A stretch of DNA of 64,000 nt from Caprella mutica (GCA_947561585.1 CANNZV010001040.1:62001-126000); one strand, 5' to 3'; counted from the first letter of the stretch, positions 19,798 through 34,144 are shown. Notes: a model not told the origin generated them from the sequence alone. Numbers and translations are program-made.

Positions 19798-21821
19798 TAA
19801 GTATATATAGAAATAAGGTGTTTAATTCATTACTATATTTGCGATGTGTGAAAATGACTAATTTTTGACCGAAATTCAAGTCAGTCATATATAATTCAAT
19901 ACATTAAGTACTTTATAAATTAGAATTCATTGTTCTTTGTCTTTGGATAATACGATAGATCTACAGTTAGCGCGCAAAGATCGATCAATATTGCAGATCA
20001 GTCGAACGCGCGTGGCATACTATACACATTAAAAGCCCGTAAAGACGTTGCGTTTTCTTACGTGCGTTAGAAGACGCCCGTTTCTAGTTAGAAGTTCAAT
20101 AGATGTGTATACACTTAAACGCGCGTTTCGTCTCAAGCATACAGCGAACAAGCGTTTCAGGATTTTTGTTGAAACGAGCATTTTTCAGGCGTTACCGTAT
20201 ATTATAAACGCCCGTTTTATGGTAATTTTTGGTAATTTTTGATTTTTTTTGTAACCAGTTTGAGTTTTAATTATTTTGACACATAATGAAAATTTCGATT
20301 GATTGTCCAAACCTGAATAAAATTTAAAGTCTATCAAAAAATATAAGGATAGGATTTTATAATATAAATTTTGGGTACATTGTTAAGCAGCATAGAAATG
20401 GCCAAAAATATATACATAAATTGTGGTTTAATAGTAGGTATTATTGTGAAATTAATAGTTTCACCAAAATAAATATCAAAAACTTGGATATATCTAAACT
20501 ACAAAACGTTAATTCCCAAAATATATATTTTTTCACAAACCAACGGAAAAAAGGACCAAAAAAAGGTGTTTTAAAAATTGGTCAACAATTTCAGTGATCG
20601 TATTTTTTGTGTTGGCATCATTTCCAGAGACAAAACCCAATATAGAAATAGCAATACGAATAATATTTCCTAACCAAACTCTCCCATGAATCTTTTTTAT
20701 CATCAAACAGTTTTGTTTGTGACCAAAAACTGCAATTCTTTGCATTCAATTCTCAATTGCAATCAAAAGGTCTGACTTATGAATCGACAATTCGAACATT
20801 CGAACATTTTTCGAACACAAATGAAAATTTATCACAGGCTGAATTTGTAATGTAAATAAAAGAATAAAATAATGATACGAATATGTTCATTTTAAAAGCA
20901 TTTGAATCCGTTTTTTTTATCCTAATCCATTTTTGACATTTGCTAAAAAGTTTTACATCTTTTTATATATCTGAAAACACAACAAAAATTTAAAATATAA
21001 CTGTACAATGTTTCAGCTAAAATGATTTAAAATTAAACTTTAATAAGCCGAACCAACCAAATATATCCAGTATAATCATCTTTTCGGTTTACAATTGCTT
21101 GTGATTTTTATTTACTTTTTTATTATATATATATTTATTTTTATAGTTGTGGTTGTTGTGCAAAAAATATAATTTTAATTAATATGATGCGTTTTCCCAA
21201 TATAGATTTCATTTTTGATTATTTAACTAATTATTTAGGTTATTATTTATAATAAACTCACCTGTGGTAATTGACTTGATAAACTCACCTGTGGTAATTG
21301 ATGATAAATTATTATTACTAACTAATTAATATCAGAGAATTTTAAAATAGTATCAAAATGAGTTGGACTAATTTAATCGAAACAATCGACAGATTATTCT
21401 CATTATTAAATATTTGACTTCCATCCTAAAAACATGTTTGGCATTTATTCTCTTTTATTTGAATTTCATTGAACATTTATGAATATTATTCTAAAATCTC
21501 TTTTTATTCCATAACAGTTTAGTAGGAAAAAAGTTATAAACTGGAACACCCGAACACTGAGTATCTAAACAAGTCTCCACAACTTCCACTTCAAACCTTT
21601 CTAACAACATTGATAAAATAAACAAAACCTCAAGCAGCGAAAACTAACTTACGGAAATTTTGAAGGAGAAAAATAATAAGTTTTCCGAGTAAATCTAACT
21701 TTTCACCAAAAATGAAACTTCCAATAAGTTCTTTGGAAGTTTTTTTACAACCTTTGTGAAGAGCTTCAAGTTTCTTCATTTCTTACAAATGTCGACTCTG
21801 CAAATATATTCCCTTGCCAAA
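19798..21821. other. Mostly non-coding AT-rich sequence
   Basis: No credible gene. It holds the CpG-rich word region at 19965-20225 and a 27-bp tandem duplication at 21252-21302 (ataaactcacctgtggtaat). The remainder is plain AT-rich DNA. Confidence 0.55.
19965..20225. repeat. CpG-rich patch of iterated aacgcccgttt-like words
   Basis: Within very AT-rich DNA, words such as gaacgcgcgtgg, gacgcccgtttct, aacgcgcgtttcg, aagcgtttcagg and aacgcccgttttatgg recur at about 30-50-bp spacing. Several are palindromic around acgcgcgt. The pattern is like the word-iterated arms elsewhere in the window, but no inverted partner was found. Confidence 0.4.
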
Positions 21822-23130
21822 AAAATAAATGAATTGGTCAGATGTTGAAGAGTGAAATGAATTGGTCAGATGTTCAAGAAAGAAATGAATTGGTCAGATG
21901 TTGAAGAGAGAAATGAATTGGTCAGATGTTGAAGAAAGAAATGAATTGGTCAGATGTTGAAGAAGAGAGAAATGAATTGGTCAGATACTGAAGAAAGAAA
22001 TGAATTGGTCAGATGTTGAAGAAAGAAATGAATTGGTCAGATGATGAAGAAAGAAATGAATTGGTCAGATGATGAAGAAAGAAATGAATTGGTCAGATGT
22101 TGAAGAAGAGAGAAATGAATTGGTCAGGTGTTGAAGAAAGAAATGAATTGGTCAGATGTTGAAGAAAGAAATGAATTGGTCAGATGTTGAAGAAAGAAAT
22201 GAATTGGTCAGATGTTGAAGAAAGAAATGAATTGGTCAGATGTTGAAGAAAGAAATGAATTGGTCAGATGTTGAAGAAAGAAATGAATTGGTCAGATGTT
22301 GAAGAAAGAAATGAATTGGTCAGATGTTGAAGAAAGAAATGAATTGGTCAGATGTTGAAGAAAGAAATGAATTGGTCAGATGATGAAGAAAGAAATGAAT
22401 TGGTCAGATGTTGAAGAAGAGAGAAATGAATTGGTCAGGTGTTGAAGAAAGAAATGAATTGGTCAGATGTTGAAGAAAGAAATGAATTGGTTAGATGTTG
22501 AAGAAAGAAATGAATTGGTCAGATGTTGAAGAAAGAAATGAATTGGTCAGATGTTGAAGAAAGAAATGAATTGGTCAGATGTTGAAGAAAGAAATGAATT
22601 GGTCAGATGTTGAAGAAAGAAATGAATTGGTCAGATGTTGAAGAAAGAAATGAATTGGTCAGATGTTGGAGAAAGAAATGAATTGGTCAGATGTTGAAGA
22701 AAGAAATGAATTGGGCAGATGTTGGAGAAAGAAATGAATTGGTCAGATGTTGAAGAAAGAAATGAATTGGTCAGATGTTGGAGAAAGAAATGAATTGGTC
22801 AGGTGTTGAAGAAAGAAATGAATTGGTCAGATGTTGGAGAAAGAAATGAATTGGTCAGGTGTTGAAGAAAGAAATGAATTGGTCAGATGTTGAAGAAAGA
22901 AATGAATTGGTCAGATGTTGAAGAAAGAAATGAATTGGTCAGATGTTGAAGAAAGAAATGAATTGGTCAGATGTTGAAGAAAGAAATGAATTGGTCAGAT
23001 GTTGAAGAAAGAAATGAATTGGTCAGATGTTGGAGAAAGAAATGAATTGGTCAGATGTTGGAGAAAGAAATGAATTGGTCAGGTGTTGAAGAAAGAAATG
23101 AATTGGTCAGATGCCGGAGATGGAAATGAA
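21822..23130. repeat. 28-bp minisatellite, about 46 units
   Basis: Unit gaagaaagaaatgaattggt followed by cagatgtt. Variants are gatgatg, ggagaaag, caggtgtt and a 31-bp form with gaagaagagag. The order of variants repeats (the 31-bp forms near 21960, 22105 and 22425 sit in similar contexts), suggesting block duplication. Confidence 0.95.
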
Positions 23131-23922
23131 TTGTAAAATGTTCCAGAAAAAAGGCGAACTGTTAAGTTGTTCCGGAAAATGAATTGGAAGACAAACTTTC
23201 AGAAAATCGAAATCTGCAGAAATTTTAAATTCGACTATTTTCATTGATGAATTATTCAATTTCTTCGTTGTATTAAAAATAAATCAAGTATCTACCAATA
23301 ATATTATATGAGATACAAATGTTTGAAAAGTTGAAAACAGTCAAATTAATAGCTAGGTAGTTCTAGAGTAAGACTACAAGCAATTAAAGCAGAGTACTGC
23401 TGAGTAACGTGTACCATTAGATATAATTCATTGCAGTGACTAAGTCTCAAAGCTGTATTTGTAGATTACATTAACTTGTCTCTCTAATTCCAGCTCCGGA
23501 AACAGTCTGATGTCTCTAGCCTGGAATGGAGGGAATGGTATGGTAATGGTGGGAATTGGAATACCATTCCTAGATGGAATGGTAATGGGTTGTACATAAG
23601 GCAGGATATTCGGTGAATAAAGTGTTTTGGAACAATGTGATAAACGTAAGAAATTATTCCGTTAGTCAGAGATTTCAAAACATTGAAAAAAATAGAAATT
23701 GATATAATAATTACTTTTGATTCTTTTTATATGTATGTATATTTGAAAAAATGTGTGAAATTACTTAATGTATTTAAACACTTAATTATATTTTATATTT
23801 TCAGTTTAGGTTATTTCTGTGTTTTAGGTATTATTGAATTTGAATAAAAATTGTCAACCAGGAGGGGGATAAGCCTTTTAGGATGGGAAAAATTGAAATA
23901 AACCAAATTAACAGTGCTAGCA
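23131..23922. other. Non-coding, nothing recognised
   Basis: AT-rich. A short ggaatgg-rich stretch lies at about 23520-23595 (repeated atggaatggtaatggg-type words). Confidence 0.5.
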
Positions 23923-24918
23923 ATAATCCTATTAGACCTAGCAATAACCCTAATAGTCCTAGAAATAACCCTATTAGTCCTAGCAATAACCCTATTAGTC
24001 CTAGCAATAACCTTATTAGTCCTAGAAATAGCCCTATTAGTCCTAGCAATAACCCTATTAGTCCTAGCAATAACCCTATTAGTCCTAGCAATAACCCTAT
24101 TAGTCCTAGCAATAACCCTATTAGTCCTAGCAATAACCCTATTAGTCCTAGCAATAACCCTATTAGTCCTAGCAATAACCTTATTAGTCCTAGCAATAAC
24201 CCTATTAGTCCTAGCAATAACCCTATTAGTCCTAGCAATAACCCTATTAGTCCTATCAATAGCCCTATTGGTCCTAGCAATAAACTCATTAGTCCTAGCA
24301 ATAACCCTATTAGTCCTAGCAATAACCCTATTAGTCCTAGCAATAACCCTATTAGTCCTAGCAATAACCCTATTAGTCCTAGCAATAACCCTATTAGTCC
24401 TATCAATAGCCCTATTGGTCCTAGCAATAACCCCATTAGTCCTAGCAATAACCCTATTAGTCCTAGCAATAACCCTATTAGTCCTAGCAATAACCTTATT
24501 AGTCCTAGCAATAACCCTATTAGTCCTAGCAATAACCCTATTAGTCCTAGCAATAACCCTATTAGTCCTATCAATAGCCCTATTGGTCCTAGCAATAACC
24601 TCATTAGTCCTAGCAATAACCCTATTAGTCCTAGCAATAACCCTATTAGTCCTAGCAATAACCCTATTAGTCATAGAAATAACCCTATTGGTTCTAGAAA
24701 TAACCCTATTAGTCCTAGCAATAACCCTATTAGTCCTAGCAATAGCCCTATTAGTCCTAGTATTAACCCTATTGGTTCTAGCAATAACCCTATTAGTCCT
24801 AGCAATAACCCTATTAGTCCTAGCAATAACCCTATTAGTCTTAGTGATAACCCTATTAGTCTTAGTGATAACCCTATTAGTCCTAGTGACAACCCTACTA
24901 GTCCTAGTGACAACCCTT
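23923..24918. repeat. 21-bp minisatellite, about 47 units
   Basis: Unit aaccctattagtcctagcaa followed by t. A marker sub-block (atcaatagccctattggtcc) recurs near 24255, 24405 and 24567, indicating block duplication of about 150-165 bp. Because the period is a multiple of three and stop-free, forward and reverse frames stay open for about 280-340 codons; these are repeat artefacts. It is not a canonical TTAGG telomere array. Confidence 0.95.
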
Positions 24919-24943
24919 AGGCCAATTCTTTGTTAGCAAATAA

Positions 24944-25103
24944 TACGCTGCCTTTTCACCACCTAGCTTACTCCTCTTCAATTAATCACGGTAAAATGAA
25001 TGGAAAACAAATTTACCGTCTATACTAGCGTTGCTACCGCCTTCCATTCATTTAACCATGATTTAATTGAAGCGACGTAAATTGGGCAGTGAAAACGCGG
25101 TGT
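24944..25103. mobile_element. About 160-bp hairpin MITE
   Basis: Left arm: ttttcaccacctagcttact, then cttcaattaatcacgg and aaatgaatgga. The right arm inverted gives ttttcactgcccaatttacg, then cttcaattaaatcatgg and taaatgaatgga. Arms are about 60 bp, the loop about 30 bp. It starts about 25 bp after the 21-bp array. Confidence 0.65.
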
Positions 25104-25547
25104 TTTATCTGCTATAGAATAGGCTTAATAGCTAGTGTTTTAAACAGCAGTGATAGTAGCATGGCTTGCAGGCGGTTGCCAAAGCCAAAGAGTCGTAACA
25201 CTTCTACTAGTCTGATATTCCTTGTCACCTGACAAACTCTGCCACCTATTTATTACACTCCACTGTTAAGTACCTGAATTATGAGTGTAACTCTACTCAT
25301 TATACGCAAGGGATATTATAATGAGAACTTTCAAAAAGTAATTAAGTACGCATTATGAGACAGGGACTTAATAATATATAGAGGTTAATATACGACAGGA
25401 TAACATAATGCATTAATATGTTATTTTATGTATGTTAATACTGTTTATTGTATTTGGTTCTCTGAATAATTACTAGTGTGTTTATAATTGTGTAGTGTAT
25501 ATATTATTGTATGTACCATGTGGTTTTACTCGTAGTTAAGTTTATTA
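25104..25547. other. Non-coding, nothing recognised
   Basis: No repeats or frames worth calling. Confidence 0.5.
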
Positions 25548-25690
25548 TGCATTTTCGGTATTATTATACATTTTCGGTATTATTATACATTTTCGGTATT
25601 ATTCTGCATGTTCTGTATTATTATACTTGTTCTGTATTATTATACATGTTCTGCATTATTATATCATACTCTGTATAATTTATACACGTT
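25548..25690. repeat. 19-bp minisatellite, about 7 units
   Basis: Unit acattttcggtattattat, shifting to acatgttctgtattattat in later units. Confidence 0.85.
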
Positions 25691-27811
25691 CTGTATTGCT
25701 ACACAGCAATTGAAACGAAACGTCATTCAACAGATCACAAAGTTTCACAGAAACTTTAACAGTATAGTAACTATTGATGAAAGTACATGTTACAGCTTGA
25801 ATAATATTGGAAGATATTTAATAGATATTGCATTCCATAGTTAAATATTTATTATTGTTCTATACATAAACCCATATTAAACATTGTTCTTTCCTCCTTC
25901 ATTAAATTAACTAAATTTCTTTACTAATTTTAGTTTTAAAAAGTTTCTTACTTACGTATATGTAAGTAAGTACTAAGTATATCTCATAAATAACATATTC
26001 TACAAAATAGCTAATCTTATTTCTGTTTGCCAAGTTATTGCTCACAAATTAGTTATGTTAACTCGATAGAATACGAATAATAAGATATAATATTCACATC
26101 GTAATTTGTATATGCTCGAGATACTGAATAAAATATGATTTATTTGATATATATATTCATCAACATTGAACATCAATAGCGAATGCTGCACCTCCGATAG
26201 TTTTTGACAGAGGCTCTTCAATTGATGTAAAAAGAATTGAAATTCCATCCTTCTTAGAATTCAGTGGACTCTGCCGACTAAAAAAAACCAAGGAAGATCC
26301 ATTGAAGTGGGAACTCGGATGGAAATTCCTGAGGTGAATTCTTTTGAATTCCTCAGTGCAAATAAAGTGAAGAGGTTCTTCTCTCTTGCTCCAAGTGCCC
26401 ACAGAGTAAATAGAACTCTCTCGCTCCATTCGAACACCTTATTAACTTTTTGGAGTTTCGACACGAGAGAATTCAATGAGTGTCAAAGCTGCTTAGAGGG
26501 GAGACCCAAATGTCCTATTCGGATTTCCAGACGAGATGAGGAATATAAACATACTGATTTCAAAAGAAGGTTTGGGGCAAGAGTTGTAAGTATGCTAACT
26601 GTAATTCTGGTATTTGAAGGATGTATTTAAATAGCAGAGTGAAACCAATTGGATTTTGAGAATATTTGATGTATAATTTTTAACTGCAGTATTTAAATCA
26701 TTAAAATTATGATATACAGAAGAAATTTTAAATTTTTGAAATTAATCTTTTAATATACAGATGGCAGATTATTACCGTACTTTATTCATTCTTAAATTAT
26801 TCAAATTGGGTAATTATTAAGATAATTATATGGTGTGACTACCCAAAAATCATTTTTCAAATTAACATCTTGCAATGTTTGTACATTGCCAATCAACTAT
26901 GTATATGGACCAGCAATAATCTACTTACCTGAGTTTTACAACATCTAACAATGGCAAGATGAAGCAGTCCTCATCTTATATTCTCAATTAGAAGCAGGTA
27001 AAGTGTATTCATAGGACTATTGTTGGTGTACCGCCAATGCATGAGACTATTCCGAGCCCATTCCTAACTGTATTCTGAGAGAGAAGTAGCCATAAGGTCC
27101 CGTAAAATGGGCCGTCACGCCCTGAGATGACTTCAGAGATCAAAGATAACGAGGAAACTGCAAAGTGAAGAAAAGAAGAGAAGGCGATCTTGGCAACAGT
27201 GATGACTATTTCATTTGTTGCTGCTTCAGTCAATCAATTTTACATTATATGTATAACGTGTTTTATAATAACGTGTTTTATATTATTGTGTTTAACACGT
27301 TTTAGATTAACGTGCTTTATAAAAACTTCAATATACCTTAATCTTTATAATGAAGTCCATTACTAAACAGCTTTATCATAATTAAAAAAGATGAATCATT
27401 TAATTCAGTTACAAATTTCCATCTACTACAATTTAGTGATTCGTATTATATCCATTCACTGCATACTAACTATCTCATCCTAGTACCAAGAACTAAGGTA
27501 TATATTAATTATAATAATATTAACTACATAATGAAGTTAATATATCTTGCCAACACTGTCTTTAGTCGTGAAAAGGTACTGGCAATCACAGTGGGACGAT
27601 CACCTGGAATCTATTCCTAGTGGAGCGAAAGCAAAATCATAGCATCTGATGCTAGAAGAAATAGAACAGTTAGCATATGAGTGCCTGATTTCCCCTGATA
27701 GATTATGGTTGAACAAATAAATGACTTGCGTACTAATTCAGCTTTGCAGACGCAAAGAAGTTAATTGCAAACGAAGAGGCAATTGGAACTGAAGATAGGA
27801 TAATTCTTAAT
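25691..27811. other. Unique sequence with two GC-richer patches
   Basis: Mostly AT-rich. The patches at about 26165-26580 and 27005-27235 have more balanced composition and carry short open frames: plus strand 26307-26630 (107 codons), minus strand 26160-26429 (89 codons), minus strand 27009-27233 (74 codons). None shows a recognisable domain, and the frames at 26.2-26.6 kb overlap on opposite strands. They could be old transposon or exon remnants; no call is made. Confidence 0.35.
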
Positions 27812-30800
27812 GGTATTCTAACTGATATTGATTCTGGTATTCACACTGATATTCTTTACAGGTATTCTAACTGATGTTTCTCACTGGTATTCTAACTGAT
27901 ATTGATTACTGGTATTCTAACTGATATTGATTACTGGTATTCTAACTGATATTTATTACTGGTATTCTAACTGATATTTCATACTGGTATTCTAACTGAT
28001 TATTTTTACTGGTATTCTAACTGATATTTCTTACTGGTATTCTAACTGATAATTCTTACTGGTATTCTAACTGATTATTTTTACTGGTATTCTAACTGAT
28101 ATTTCTTACTGGTATTCTAACTGATAATTCTTACTGGTATTCTAACTGATATTGATTACTGGTATTCTAACTCATATTGATTACTGGTATTCTAACTGAT
28201 ATTGATTACTGGTATTCTAACTGATATTGATTACTGGTATTTTAACTGATATTGATTACTGGTATTCTAACTGATTATTTTTACTGGTATTCTAACTGAT
28301 AATTCTTACTGGTATTCTAACTGATATTGATTACTGGTATTCTAACTGATATTGATTACTGGTATTCTAACTGATATTTATTACTGGTATTCTAACTGAT
28401 ATTTCATACTGGTATTCTAACTGATTATTTTTACTGGTATTCTAACTGATATTTCTTACTGGTATTCTAACTGATAATTCATACTGGTATTCTAACTGAT
28501 ATTGATTACTGGTATTCTAACTGATATTGATTACTGGTATTCTAACTGATATTGATTACTGGTATTCTAACTGATATTGATTACTGGTATTTTAACTGAT
28601 ATTGATTACTGGTATTTTAACTGATTATTTTTACTGGTATTCTAACTGATAATTCTTACTGGTATTCTAACTGATATTGATTACTGGTATTCTAACGGAT
28701 ATTGATTACTGGTATTCTAACTGATATTTATTACTGGTATTCTAACTGATATTTCATACTGGTATTCTAACTGATAATTCTTACTGGTATTCTAACTGAT
28801 AATTCTTACTGGTATTATAACTGATAATTCTTACTGGTATTCTAACTGATATTGATTGCTGGTATTCTAACTGATATTGATTACTGGTATTTTAACTGAT
28901 ATTGATTACTGGTATTCTAACTGATAATTCTTACTGGTATCCTAACTGATATTTCATACTGGTATTCTAACTGATTATTTTTACTGGTATTCTAACTGAT
29001 ATTTCTTACTGGTATTCTAACTGATAATTCTTACTGGTATTCTAACTGATATTGATTACTGGTATTCTAACTGATATTGATTACTGGTATTCTAACTGAT
29101 ATTGATTACTGGTATTCTAACTGATATTGATTACTGGTATTCTAACTGATATTGATTACTGGTATTCTAACTGATATTTCATACTGGTATTCTAACTGAT
29201 AATTCTTACTGGTATTCTAACTGATATTGATTACTGGTATTCTAACTGATATTGATTACTGGTATTCTAACTGATATTTATTACTGGTATTCTAACTGAT
29301 ATTTCATACTGGTATTCTAACTGATAATTCTTACTGGTATTCTAACTGATAATTCTTACTGGTATTATAACTGATAATTCTTACTGGTATTCTAACTGAT
29401 ATTGATTACTGGTATTCTAACTGATATTGATTACTGGTATTTTAACTGATATTGATTACTGGTATTCTAACTGATAATTCTTACTGGTATCCTATCTGAT
29501 ATTGATTACTGGTATTCTAGCTGATATTTTTTACTGGTACTCTAACTGATATTTTCTACTAGTATTCTAACTGATATTCTTTACTGGTATTCTAACTGGT
29601 ACTTCTTACTGGTATTCTAACTGATACTTTTTACTGGTATTCTAACTGATATTTTTTACTAGTATTCTAACTGATATTTATTACTGGTATTCTAACTGAT
29701 ATTTCTTACTGGTATTCTAACTGATAATTCTTACTGGTATTCTAACTGATATTGATTACTGGTATTCTAACTGATAATTCTTACTGGTATTCTAACTGAT
29801 ATTGATTGCTGGTATTCTAACTGATATTGATTACTGGTATTCTAACTGATATTTATTACTGGTATTCTAACTGATATTTCATACTGGTATTCTAACTGAT
29901 AATTCTTACTGGTATTCTAACTGATAATTCTTACTGGTATTATAACTGATAATTCTTACTGGTATTCTAACTGATATTGATTGCTGGTATTCTAACTGAT
30001 ATTGATTACAGGTAATCTAACTGATAATTCTTACTGGTATTCTAACTGATAATTCTTACTGGTATTATAACTGATAATTCTTACTGGTATTCTAACTGAT
30101 ATTGATTGCTGGTATTCTAACTGATAATTCTTACTGGTATCCTAAATGATATTTCATACTGGTATTCTAACTGATTATTTTTACTGGTATTCTAACTGAT
30201 ATTTCTTACTGGTATTCTAACTGATAATTCTTACTGGTATTCTAACTGATATTGATTACTGGTATTCTAACTGATATTGATTACTGGTATTCTAACTGAT
30301 ATTGATTACTGGTATTCTAACTGATATTGATTACTGGTATTTTAACTGATATTGATTACTGGTATTCTAACTGATTATTTTTACTGGTATTCTAACTGAT
30401 AATTCTTACTGGTATTCTAACTGATATTGATTACTGGTATTCTAACTGATATTGATTACTGGTATTTTAACTGATATTGATTACTGGTATTCTAACTGAT
30501 AATTCTTACTGGTATCCTATCTGATATTGATTACTGGTATTCTAGCTGATATTTTTTACTGGTACTCTAACTGATATTTTCTACTAGTATTCTAACTGAT
30601 ATTCTTTACTGGTATTCTAACTGGTACTTCTTACTGGTATTCTAACTGATACTTTTTACTGGTATTCTAACTGATATTTTTTACTAGTATTCTAACTGAT
30701 ATTTATTACTGGTATTCTAACTGATATTTCTTACTGGTATTCTAACTGATAATTCTTACTGGTATTCTAACTGATATTGATTACTGGTATTCTAACTGAT

Positions 30801-33800
30801 AATTCTTACTGGTATTCTAACTGATATTGATTGCTGGTATTCTAACTGATATTGATTACTGGTATTCTAACTGATATTTATTACTGGTATTCTAACTGAT
30901 ATTTCATACTGGTATTCTAACTGATAATTCTTACTGGTATTCTAACTGATAATTCTTACTGGTATTATAACTGATAATTCTTACTGGTATTCTAACTGAT
31001 ATTGATTGCTGGTATTCTAACTGATATTGATTACAGGTAATCTAACTGATAATTCTTACTGGTATTCTAACTGATAATTCTTACTGGTATTATAACTGAT
31101 AATTCTTACTGGTATTCTAACTGATATTGATTGCTGGTATTCTAACTGATAATTCTTACTGGTATCCTAAATGATATTTCATACTGGTATTCTAACTGAT
31201 TATTTTTACTGGTATTCTAACTGATATTTCTTACTGGTATTCTAACTGATAATTCTTACTGGTATTCTAACTGATATTGATTACTGGTATTCTAACTGAT
31301 ATTGATTACTGGTATTCTAACTGATATTGATTACTGGTATTCTAACTGATATTGATTACTGGTATTTTAACTGATATTGATTACTGGTATTCTAACTGAT
31401 TATTTTTACTGGTATTCTAACTGATAATTCTTACTGGTATTCTAACTGATATTGATTACTGGTATTCTAACTGATATTGATTACTGGTATTTTAACTGAT
31501 ATTGATTACTGGTATTCTAACTGATAATTCTTACTGGTATCCTATCTGATATTGATTACTGGTATTCTAGCTGATATTTTTTACTGGTACTCTAACTGAT
31601 ATTTTCTACTAGTATTCTAACTGATATTCTTTACTGGTATTCTAACTGGTACTTCTTACTGGTATTCTAACTGATACTTTTTACTGGTATTCTAACTGAT
31701 ATTTTTTACTAGTATTCTAACTGATATTTATTACTGGTATTCTAACTGATATTTCTTACTGGTATTCTAACTGATAATTCTTACTGGTATTCTAACTGAT
31801 ATTGATTACTGGTATTCTAACTGATAATTCTTACTGGTATTCTAACTGATATTGATTGCTGGTATTCTAACTGATATTGATTACTGGTATTCTAACTGAT
31901 ATTTATTACTGGTATTCTAACTGATATTTCATACTGGTATTCTAACTGATAATTCTTACTGGTATTCTAACTGATAATTCTTACTGGTATTATAACTGAT
32001 AATTCTTACTGGTATTCTAACTGATATTGATTGCTGGTATTCTAACTGATATTGATTACAGGTAATCTAACTGATAATTCTTACTGGTATTCTAACTGAT
32101 AATTCTTACTGGTATTATAACTGATAATTCTTACTGGTATTCTAACTGATATTGATTGCTGGTATTCTAACTGATAATTCTTACTGGTATCCTAAATGAT
32201 ATTTCATACTGGTATTCTAACTGATTATTTTTACTGGTATTCTAACTGATATTTCTTACTGGTATTCTAACTGATAATTCTTACTGGTATTCTAACTGAT
32301 ATTGATTACTGGTATTCTAACTGATATTGATTACTGGTATTCTAACTGATATTGATTACTGGTATTCTAACTGATATTGATTACTGGTATTTTAACTGAT
32401 ATTGATTACTGGTATTCTAACTGATTATTTTTACTGGTATTCTAACTGATAATTCTTACTGGTATTCTAACTGATATTGATTACTGGTATTCTAACTGAT
32501 ATTGATTACTGGTATTCTAACTGATATTTATTACTGGTATTCTAACTGATATTTCATACTGGTATTCTAACTGATAATTCTTACTGGTATTCTAACTGAT
32601 AATTCTTACTGGTATTATAACTGATAATTCTTACTGGTATTCTAACTGATATTGATTACTGGTATTCTAACTGATATTGATTACTGGTATTTTAACTGAT
32701 ATTGATTACTGGTATTCTAACTGATAATTCTTACTGGTATCCTATCTGATATTGATTACTGGTATTCTAGCTGATATTTTTTACTGGTACTCTAACTGAT
32801 ATTTTTTACTAGTATTCTAACTGATATTCTTTACTGGTATTCTAACTGGTACTTCTTACTGGTATTCTAACTGATACTTTTTACTGGTATTCTAACTGAT
32901 ATTTTTTACTAGTATTCTAACTGATATTTATTACTGGTATTCTAACTGATATTTCTTACTGGTATTCTAACTGATAATTCTTACTGGTATTCTAACTGAT
33001 ATTGATTACTGGTATTCTAACTGATAATTCTTACTGGTATTCTAACTGATATTGATTGCTGGTATTCTAACTGATATTGATTACTGGTATTCTAACTGAT
33101 ATTTATTACTGGTATTCTAACTGATATTTCATACTGGTATTCTAACTGATAATTCTTACTGGTATTCTAACTGATAATTCTTACTGGTATTATAACTGAT
33201 AATTCTTACTGGTATTCTAACTGATATTGATTGCTGGTATTCTAACTGATATTGATTACAGGTAATCTAACTGATAATTCTTACTGGTATTCTAACTGAT
33301 AATTCTTACTGGTATTCTAACTGATATTGATTACTGGTATTCTAGCTGATATTTTTTACTGGTACTCTAACTGATATTTTTTACTAGTATTCTAACTGAT
33401 ATTCTTTACTGGTATTCTAACTGGTACTTCTTACTGGTATTCTAACTGATACTTTTTACTGGTATTCTAACTGATATTTTTTACTAGTATTCTAACTGAT
33501 ATTTATTACTGGTATTCTAACTGATATTTCTTACTGGTATTCTAACTGATAATTCTTACTGGTATTCTAACTGATAATTCTTACTGGTATTCTAACTGAT
33601 ATTTCTTACTGGTATTCTAACTGATATTTCTTACTGATATTCTAACTGATATTTCTTACTGGTATTCTAACTGATATTTCTTACTGGTATTCTAACTGAT
33701 ATTTCTTACTGATATTCTAACTGATATTTCTTACTGGTATTCTAACTGATATTCATTACTAGTATTCTAACTGATATTTATTACTGGTATTCTAACTGAT

Positions 33801-34144
33801 ATTCATTACTAGTATTCTAACTGATATTTATTACTAGTATTCTAACTGATATTCATTACTAGTATTCTAACTGATATTTATTACTGGTATTCTAACTGAT
33901 ATTCATTACTAGTATTCTAACTGATATTTATTACTGGTATTCTAACTGATATTTATAACTGGTATTCTAACTGATATTCATTACTAGTACTCTAACTGAT
34001 ATTTATTACTAGTATTCTAACTGATATTTATTACTGGTATTCTAACTGATATTCATTACTAGTATTCTAACTGATATTTATAACTGGTATTCTAACTGAT
34101 ATTCATTACTAGTATTCTAACTGATATTTATTACTGGTATTCTA
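27812..34144. repeat. 25-bp satellite with higher-order repeats, about 253 units
   Basis: Unit ggtattctaactgatattga followed by ttact, with sub-types ataattc, atttcat, attattttt and atttatt. Rare marker units recur at regular distances. The cctatctgat unit is at 29491, 30516, 31541 and 32741, giving spacings of 1025, 1025 and 1200 bp (41, 41 and 48 units). The tctagctgat unit is at 29516, 32766 and 33341 among others, the last interval being 575 bp (23 units). This is a true higher-order organisation. The last part (33.6-34.1 kb) is made of simpler attcattactag and atttattact alternations. Confidence 0.95.

Noticed and set aside
23923..24918. Telomeric TTAGG array
   Set aside because: The unit is 21 bp with only a passing ccctattag resemblance; there are no TTAGG pentamer runs. 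The ggttagg at 52158 is a single occurrence.
23811..24936. Periodic open frames on both strands (NPISPSN, TNRVIAR, LLVLAIT types)
   Set aside because: A 21-bp period is a multiple of three and opens several frames on both strands at once, which is not expected of a real gene.
27560..27640. Possible non-LTR retrotransposon fragment (frame reading VKRYWQSQWDDHLESIP)
   Set aside because: It is weakly like an RNase H-region motif but only about 25 codons long with no further similarity nearby; could be chance.
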